A DNA stretch of 12,127 bases, taken from NCBI GenBank assembly GCA_028565635.1, contig JAOXYB010047547.1:1-12127 (forward strand), in the 5' to 3' direction. The stretch comes from Phoronis ovalis (lineage: Eukaryota; Phoronida; Phoronidae). The notes under the pieces were generated by a model that saw only the letters and a list, made by a program, of their open reading frames with translations, made no database searches and was not told where the DNA came from. Shown here piece by piece: positions 7,198 to 12,127 of this stretch. Position 1 is the first letter of the stretch. Each line of letters begins with the position of its first letter. Made by a program: the position numbers and the translations under genes.

Positions 7198-7229
7198 CAC
7201 TCTAGGGGACCCCTACCCCCTCATGAATG

Positions 7230-7794
7230 TAGCTGGGGTTGAAGAAAGTTCCTGAAGAATTATTTTAGCTTCCCTTTCGAAACAACCAGAGAAACCAAAC
7301 TACAAATTATTCAATACAATACACATTATTTTTTATACTAACGTTTTACTATTTAAAAATAATTCAAAGGGGCAATAAAAACATTGCAGGAGAGAATTTA
7401 TTATGTTAATTTAATTACAGAGCTTCTTTTTCAATTTTTTTTTGATATTTATAATATGCAACTTCATCCCCACTCCTGCCCCGTCTGGAAAAAACTGTGG
7501 ATTTAGTCAGACCACATACATTTTTTTGAGAATGAGAATAAAATATTTATTATGGTGATTGATGAATACTACTGTTAAAATTAAACAAGAGGTCTGGTTT
7601 TGAAAACAGATGTACCATGAAGCAGTTTCATTAAGTTTTAAAGCGATATCGTCAAAAACAGCTTGATAACTGCGAGAAAATGTTAAATTTTGAATTAACA
7701 TCCGCCCACGTACATGTATGGCATTCATAACTCCACCTTTAAATCATCCAGTCAACATTTCTTCTTTCCAACTAAAATACATACGTACCATCTG
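7230..7794. other. AT-rich stretch, nothing recognised
   Basis: Poly-T runs near 7420-7445 and a C-rich patch near 7467-7485 are the only visible departures from AT-rich background. The 73-codon minus-strand ORF at 7507-7728 has no recognisable features. Confidence 0.45.
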
Positions 7795-7813
7795 GGCAAC
7801 AAAAATTGCTGCC
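7795..7813. repeat. 19-bp hairpin
   Basis: GGCAACAA (7795-7802), AAA, TTGCTGCC (7806-7813): 7 of 8 pairs match. Confidence 0.5.
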
Positions 7814-7856
7814 AGTCGGCCATGTTAGAGGTGAAGCAGGTCAAAATCCAGTCTGA

Positions 7857-8109
7857 ATAAGCCCAGCCGTAAACATTTCACACATTTTCATCTAACGTCA
7901 GGTCTGGGCCATAATAATCCTTTGTCGTTATAATGCTTCAGAGTGAATAAATACGACATTAAACTTTTAACCAATCAAGGATCAACTTTTCTATCCATTA
8001 GGTGAGGTATGGTTGAACTATTTCACTAGCTGACCGTTTTATAGTCCTCTGTTAAACTTATTGAGTGTAAGCTATAATTTGATTGGTCTGAGAATTTGGC
8101 TGGGCTTAT
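7857..8109. mobile_element. MITE-like element with 12-bp inverted ends and possible TA duplication
   Basis: ATAAGCCCAGCC (7857-7868) and GGCTGGGCTTAT (8098-8109) are perfect 12-bp inverted repeats 253 bp apart end to end. If TA (7858-7859 and 8107-8108) is the target duplication, as in Tc1/mariner elements, the element is 7860-8106, 247 bp with 9-bp ends. A second internal inverted pair, ACCAATCAA (about 7971-7979) and TTGATTGGT (about 8079-8087), lies inside. No coding capacity is present. The ends diverge quickly after 9-12 bp, so superfamily is not settled. Confidence 0.5.
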
Positions 8110-8492
8110 ATATAGAATATATAAATGGATTATTGTTCTTCTGCTTGTGAGATAATAAATAAAAATAGAAGCGATCAGTTTGGACAAAAGCTATAAAGCA
8201 TGCAAATTACAATGAAACATTAATTAAATTGAATTTCAGTAGGTAAAACTCTTATGTCCGAATTAAAAATGTCATTTCTTATCAAATCCTGATCTATTAT
8301 CTCAGCAAATGAGCAAAAGGCGCGCACTTGCATGATCACATATGAATAACCAAGAAACCTTTTATTTCTTGTAAAACTTGTGAAAACGTATCGTGCACAA
8401 ATAAACATTAATTGTTAAAACGTGTAAAATTTAATATAATGATGATTTGCGAGTTACTAATAATCTATTCATATAATTTTTGAAGACAATGG
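8110..8492. other. AT-rich stretch, nothing recognised
   Basis: It contains a 62-codon minus-strand ORF (8220-8408) of ordinary random-like composition and no structure I can name. Confidence 0.45.
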
Positions 8493-8621
8493 TTAAAACA
8501 CGTTGTGGTGTTGGTGTGGGGTTATTTCCTTCCCTTGCCTTCGAGACTTAGTTGTGGCTTTTCTCGCGATGATTATCATGTGAAACAAGTTTTGGTGCTG
8601 AAATGTTGCTTGGATATTACC
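8493..8621 (-). CDS. Short basic open patch of unknown nature
   Basis: The minus strand is open for 42 codons between a TAA at 8622-8624 and the TAA at 8493-8495. An internal Met begins MIIIARKATTKSRRQGKEIT, followed by a His-rich end. The basic stretch looks like a nuclear or RNA-binding tail, but the plus strand here is a GT-rich run that could produce this by chance. No family and no good splice site is visible. Confidence 0.12.
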   Translation of the reverse strand, partial: GNIQATFQHQNLFHMIIIARKATTKSRRQGKEITPHQHHNVF

Positions 8622-8917
8622 TTAAACAAATATAAGTAACAAATATTTTAAGACATATATATCAAATTTGAAGTTGTAAATCTGCTTCATATTTAAGTAA
8701 AACGAGTAATAACACATTCTATAAATCATATATTTTGTGCGTTATGAAAACCATTTATGCGGAGATAATTGGTTGCACTAGATCAATTAATACCGGAGAA
8801 CAAACAGGAAATAACACATATATTATTGACCTAAAGATATAAGTACTTTAAAGATCTCCCTAACCAATAGTAAAATAAGTAATATTTTGACGCTTTCTTT
8901 TGCAAATTAATCACTAG
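8622..8917. other. AT-rich stretch, nothing recognised
   Basis: No ORF, repeat or hairpin of note was found. Confidence 0.45.
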
Positions 8918-9118
8918 ATTGAAATAAAATATAAAAACAAACAAACACATTTTTTTGATAATATGTTTATGAAGTGCTGTGTGTACTGCGGCAAGAGCAA
9001 GTTTATGGGGACTGATCAGAATTTTCAAAATCAGAGCAAACAAAAATACCCCCTAACAATGTCAAAGACAAAAATTGCCGCGTATGAGGGCCGAAATTCA
9101 TATTTATATTTCATATAA
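8918..9118 (+). CDS. Small ORF with a CxxC motif, unidentified
   Basis: The plus strand is open from 8918 to TAA 9116-9118; the first ATG is at 8963, giving 51 residues. It begins MFMKCCVYCGKSKF, with CVYC resembling half of a zinc finger, and continues hydrophilic with several Lys and Gln, ending SYLYFI. There are no His or Cys partners downstream for a complete finger. The segment from 8963 to 9095 is less AT-biased than its flanks. Overlapping minus-strand ORFs (8831-9043, 9031-9276) compete, and I cannot decide between strands by eye. It may be a repeat fragment. Confidence 0.2.
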   Translation: MEIKYKNKQTHFFDNMFMKCCVYCGKSKFMGTDQNFQNQSKQKYPLTMSKTKIAAYEGRNSYLYFI

Positions 9119-9273
9119 TCATTAAATATGTACAATGTTAACACTAATTTAATCGGTTTGGTGATTGACTTGAAATGAAATGAGCAAAATAATCTTGTTT
9201 TTGACACTGTATATAAACATTCATTCAGATATTTCTTCCCTTTCATCTTCCTCACGATACAATAACTGGCATA

Positions 9274-9510
9274 CACTAGGGCGAATTCAGAATTTTCCTA
9301 AAGGATGGGGCGTGAAAAATTTCACTGATATATACAACATGCATACTCACAAGCATTATTCTATTACAAAAACACTACAAGTAACACAGTGTCAATTACA
9401 GGTACAATTTAATGTTCTCTAAATTAAAAGCCCAGAGCGACTATGTGAGCACACAAAAGCGGTTAGTTACGGGGGTCTGGGAGCATGTCCCCAGAATGTT
9501 TATTAAATAT
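9274..9510 (+). mobile_element. Fragment of a widespread invertebrate DNA repeat
   Basis: It begins CACTAGGGCGAATTCAGAAT, followed by TTTCCTAAAGGATGGGGCG, which translates as GRIQNFPKG. I recall that motif (GRIQDFPKGGG) from mispredicted proteins derived from a repeat common in invertebrate genomes. About 150 bp later comes ACGGGGGTCTGGGAGCATG followed by TCCCCAGAA, the second hallmark I associate with the same repeat; TCTGGG (9476-9481) and CCCAGA (9490-9495) pair as a hairpin. No matching inverted end is seen downstream, so the copy seems truncated. The right boundary is a guess. Identification is from memory. Confidence 0.45.
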
Positions 9511-9678
9511 TAGATGCAATCTGAAATACTTTTTATACATGTAATAAAATATCATTTTAAAGTGTTCCGTTTTTCTAATTTTTTGAAAAGAATTATCAAA
9601 ACTGCAAAGTTCTAAATATATATTGATATGACTGTTTTTTGAAATTTAACAATTATTCTTTAAAATATATATCCAAAT

Positions 9679-10075
9679 CTCCCTGTCACCCTGAAATACG
9701 TTTCATTCGAAAAAACGTTGAAATATTTTTTATCAGCGTGAGTGATATAGTACCTAATAGGATTTCAAGAATTTTTGAATATCCTGTTTTTAAAAAAGTT
9801 CCCGTTTTGCAAATTCTATTTATAAGTTCCCTAGGTCACATTGAAATGACCAGTGTGATCCTAATTGTACTCGTCCATGAGAACTGATTTCGAATGCTTA
9901 TTGTTGGCAATGGAGAATTATAACGGTTATTTGAGAAATAAAAACTGTTCTAAAAAACGGTATATTTGAAAATTATGAAACTTTGAATCCTGTTAGGCAG
10001 TACATCACTCACGCTGATAAAAAATGTTTCAACCTTTTTTCCACTACAACGTAGTTTCGGGGTGACACGGGAAAG
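9679..10075. mobile_element. Foldback (long imperfect palindrome) element, about 400 bp
   Basis: The left arm from 9679 and the right arm to 10075 are inverse copies. The core 9717-9746 matches 10004-10033 at 29 of 30 positions. Outside it, 9679-9716 pairs with 10034-10075 at roughly three quarters identity including TGTCACCC, and inside it 9747-9766 pairs with 9984-10003 at 14 of 20. Weaker pairing continues toward a centre near 9875. A smaller stem, GGTCACA (9834-9840) with TGTGATCC (9854-9861), lies in the left half. No target duplication is obvious. The 82-codon plus-strand ORF 9639-9887 is just the left arm translated. It resembles a foldback MITE and could give double-stranded RNA if transcribed. 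Confidence 0.75.
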
Positions 10076-10690
10076 TGTAGTAAAGTAAATAGTAAATATA
10101 AATTGCTTCTACATGTATAATAACGAAGGCCTCCAAATCATTATTCCCCGTGTTTCGATTTAATTAAACGCAGTATTGCAATTCCCTTCCCTTTACATAT
10201 ACTTGTGATGCACGTAAGCACCAGCTATAAATAAAGGTTTCAAACTGTATACACGTAGTACCATAACTTATGCTGAATCAGCTGAGAGAGTTACAACTAT
10301 AAAACCATTAAACATCGTTTTGTAGAATGCAATGATGCAGTCAATATGTGGACATTATTTAAACAATGGTGGATGGCACTACTAAAGACAAATTTATTAT
10401 GTATATAATAATTTACGGAAATCTGAAAAAAAATCTTCAACTGCTCTTTAAACTTCTGTATAATTGTTGGAAAATAATACATTTTGCATATTTCGCAAAA
10501 TTATTCATTTAACAATTTTCTAAAACTTATAGCAGAAAACAAAATAGAAAAATATTTTAAACGCGTACGAGAAAATTGGAAACACAAACCCCCATACATT
10601 AATCCACACTGTTTTTTTTCTATTTTGTGTTTGTGTTGTTGTTAACTTTAATTTAGTTTATATTTATTGCAGTCTCTTTGTATTTTTCTT
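10076..10690. other. AT-rich stretch, nothing recognised
   Basis: It has a 61-codon minus-strand ORF (10297-10482) of random-like composition. A T-run and GT-rich segment (10610-10640) precede the A-run described next. Confidence 0.45.
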
Positions 10691-10696
10691 TCGTTA

Positions 10697-10716
10697 AATA
10701 AACTTATTAAAAAAAA
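10697..10716 (+). other. Polyadenylation-signal-like AATAAA with short A-run
   Basis: AATAAA (10697-10702) is followed 6 bases later by eight A (10709-10716), after a T-rich stretch. It could be the 3' end of a retroposed transcript or a genuine signal; in DNA this AT-rich the hexamer is expected by chance, so support is weak. Confidence 0.15.
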
Positions 10717-10751
10717 TCTCATAAAGTAGCAGGTACACGTGGTTATACAAG

Positions 10752-10826
10752 TAGATTCGTCTAAAAAAAAAACTGTAGCGGTGCACAAACAGGGATGAAT
10801 CTAGCTGATCGGAATACCAAATTCCG
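10752..10826. repeat. Two small adjacent hairpins
   Basis: TAGATTCGTC (10752-10761) and GATGAATCTA (10794-10803) pair at 9 of 10 positions around a 32-nt loop. CGGAAT (10810-10815) and ATTCCG (10821-10826) pair perfectly around ACCAA. Nothing indicates their role. Confidence 0.4.
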
Positions 10827-10891
10827 CATCATAACATTTTAAATTTAATTTAAAATCTAAACCAAACAATCAGTCACTCTTCCACAATAAC

Positions 10892-11047
10892 TTAGAAATT
10901 CTTCATAAATCTTGCAGTGTTCTGTTTACTAGTAGTATCGGTTGAACTGGGTATTTCCTTTGTAACTGCAAAATTGTCCATTATAGCTCGGTAGCGATAT
11001 CGCCGCGTTGTTTCTACAAAAAATTCTAACAGGTAGTTTTGCTGCAT
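10892..11047 (-). CDS. 51-codon ORF of unknown function, possible exon or pseudogene
   Basis: ATG at 11045-11047, just after an in-frame TGA, opens 51 codons to TAA at 10892-10894. The protein begins MQQNYLLEFFVETTRRYRYR, then AIMDNFAVTKEIPSSTDTT, then SKQNTARFMKNF. Composition is balanced, and the DNA is richer in G+C than its surroundings, including the palindrome GCGATATCGC (10994-11003). A one-base shift at the end would extend it as FLSYCGRVTDCLV, hinting at a frameshifted longer ORF. The NTARFMKNF end faintly resembles the N-terminal DNA-binding region of Crypton-like tyrosine recombinases, but that is too weak to name it. Confidence 0.25.
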   Translation of the reverse strand: MQQNYLLEFFVETTRRYRYRAIMDNFAVTKEIPSSTDTTSKQNTARFMKNF

Positions 11048-12127
11048 TGGTCATATTGAATGCCTGGATTGGATATATCATAAGCTCTGCCGAGTTATGT
11101 TTAATTGTTGTATCAAAAGCTGTTCATAGCGCAATAGTTTCACTGTCCAAATTACTAAATTAGTATTATAATATGAGGATGAACTAATATGTATTTTATA
11201 ATATTAATTCGATGAAATGCTTGACTTAATAATTATATTTTATTTTAAATACTAAATTTAAAAAAAAGGCGCACAAGATATGGTTTGAATTAATTGTTCT
11301 TGGGATTTAAAGTGTAAAACATAGTTTCTTTTGGAATATATATCTAAGTTACAGCACTTGTTAAAAATTAAACTTCGAATATTTTTTGGTTCATATTAGA
11401 ATTAAAATTATCCTAATAAATACAAAATGTTTACGAATTCATAATAGGTTGTAAATTGTTTTTTTAATGCAATTTCATGTTTTAATCAAAGCAGTAGTTT
11501 CTTTTTGACTATTAAAGAATTAAATGGTTTATATTTTAAAATTGTTATTGGGGTATTTTTATTAATTTTAAAACTGAGGTTGGAATATTTTATATAACAC
11601 AAACAAACGAAAGACATTTTTAAGTTGTTAGCTAATTTTTTGACGCATTTGTGTTTAGAGTACAGTAGTGTAATTAAATTTTCAATTTATCTTCTTATAA
11701 GACATAAAAAAATGTTCATGAAACTTAAAATTGTTATAACCTGTATATATGTTAGCATATACTTTTCTCCGCCGATCTAGTTGATAAAATGTATTACATG
11801 TAAATATTATTAACAAAAATAATTATATGTGACAAAACAATTTAGATTGTAATATGCATACCGTTTTCCTGGAAATGTTATAAAATGTGATTATATGCTG
11901 TGATTATCTCATTATCATTAAGTATATTTAGAAAGAAAATTAAAAAGTTGCTTTACATGATTATAATAAGTTTATACACATAAACATATTACTAGTTTAG
12001 AAAGAGTACAGTTAAGGGTACTTGCCACTAAAGATTTATATCCATTTTCTTAAATACCTGTTTTTTACATGTGTCATACATAATTCCTTATTTTACCCAT
12101 GTTTATAGTAGTGCAAAGAGGTTGAAC
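11048..12127. other. AT-rich stretch, nothing recognised
   Basis: More than 1 kb of very AT-rich DNA without an ORF of note, tandem repeat or strong hairpin. Imperfect palindromes such as GTATAT...ATATAC near 11743-11762 are expected at this composition. It could be intron or intergenic DNA. Confidence 0.5.

Larger units (their letters stand above)
6927..7221 (+). mobile_element. 295-bp non-autonomous DNA transposon with 8-bp target duplication
   Basis: An exact 8-bp direct repeat CATGAATG flanks the element at 6919-6926 and 7222-7229. The element begins AGGGTTCTAAGGGGG and ends ACCCCTACCCCCT, so its ends are imperfect inverted repeats starting AGGG. It has no ORF of its own; the lysine-rich minus-strand ORF at 6996-7178 is just the antisense of T-runs. 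Inside are repeated GCGAGCATTG words and a T-rich core with a 31-32 bp near-duplicate. An 8-bp duplication fits hAT, Merlin or P-type cut-and-paste elements. The duplicated bases do not match the usual nTnnnnAn hAT preference, so the superfamily is open. Confidence 0.6.

Noticed and set aside
9639-9887. 82-codon plus-strand ORF
   Set aside because: It is the left arm and loop side of the foldback element; nothing suggests coding selection.

Overview
This window looks like non-coding animal nuclear DNA. It is strongly A+T-rich on both strands and has no long open reading frame; the longest ORFs are about 80 codons and none has a convincing family match. It lacks bacterial layout (no dense ORFs, operons or ribosome binding sites) and contains a decayed LINE retrotransposon piece, several short inverted-repeat elements, a tandem repeat and isolated exon-like patches flanked by splice-like signals. 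The mix of repeat remnants reminds me of a marine invertebrate, most likely a mollusc such as a bivalve. That assignment is inference from memory of repeat styles, not a search.

Layout. 1-285 is the tail of a dispersed repeat, with a cluster of TGACCT half-sites and a terminal hairpin. 499-705 (minus) and 1115-1222 (plus) are short open patches; the second holds a possible 54-nt exon (1165-1218). 1261-1666 is a clear three-copy tandem repeat of about 135 bp. 1667-3710 is mostly featureless AT-rich DNA. 3741-3852 is the best coding candidate: a hydrophilic first coding exon of 37 codons ending at a donor-like GTAAAG. A 40-nt candidate second exon at 6280-6319 has a strong pyrimidine tract and is frame-compatible, giving an intron of about 2.4 kb with small hairpins and CTCF-like motif cores. 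6474-6834 is a frameshifted remnant of the C-terminal part of a LINE reverse-transcriptase ORF. 6927-7221 is a 295-bp element flanked by an exact 8-bp duplication. 7857-8109 is a MITE-like unit with 12-bp terminal inverted repeats. 9274 to about 9510 matches a repeat I recall from many invertebrate genomes. 9679-10075 is a roughly 400-bp foldback element. 10892-11047 (minus) is a 51-codon ORF of unknown nature. The last kilobase is AT-rich with nothing recognisable.

If the plus-strand exons are real, the window lies mainly in the 5' part and introns of one unidentified gene into which mobile elements have inserted. I see no complete gene, RNA gene or CRISPR array, and no new defence or biosynthetic system. 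The most useful observations are the boundary-defined mobile elements, the tandem repeat carrying an IR-1 nuclear-receptor-like motif, and the two-exon model.
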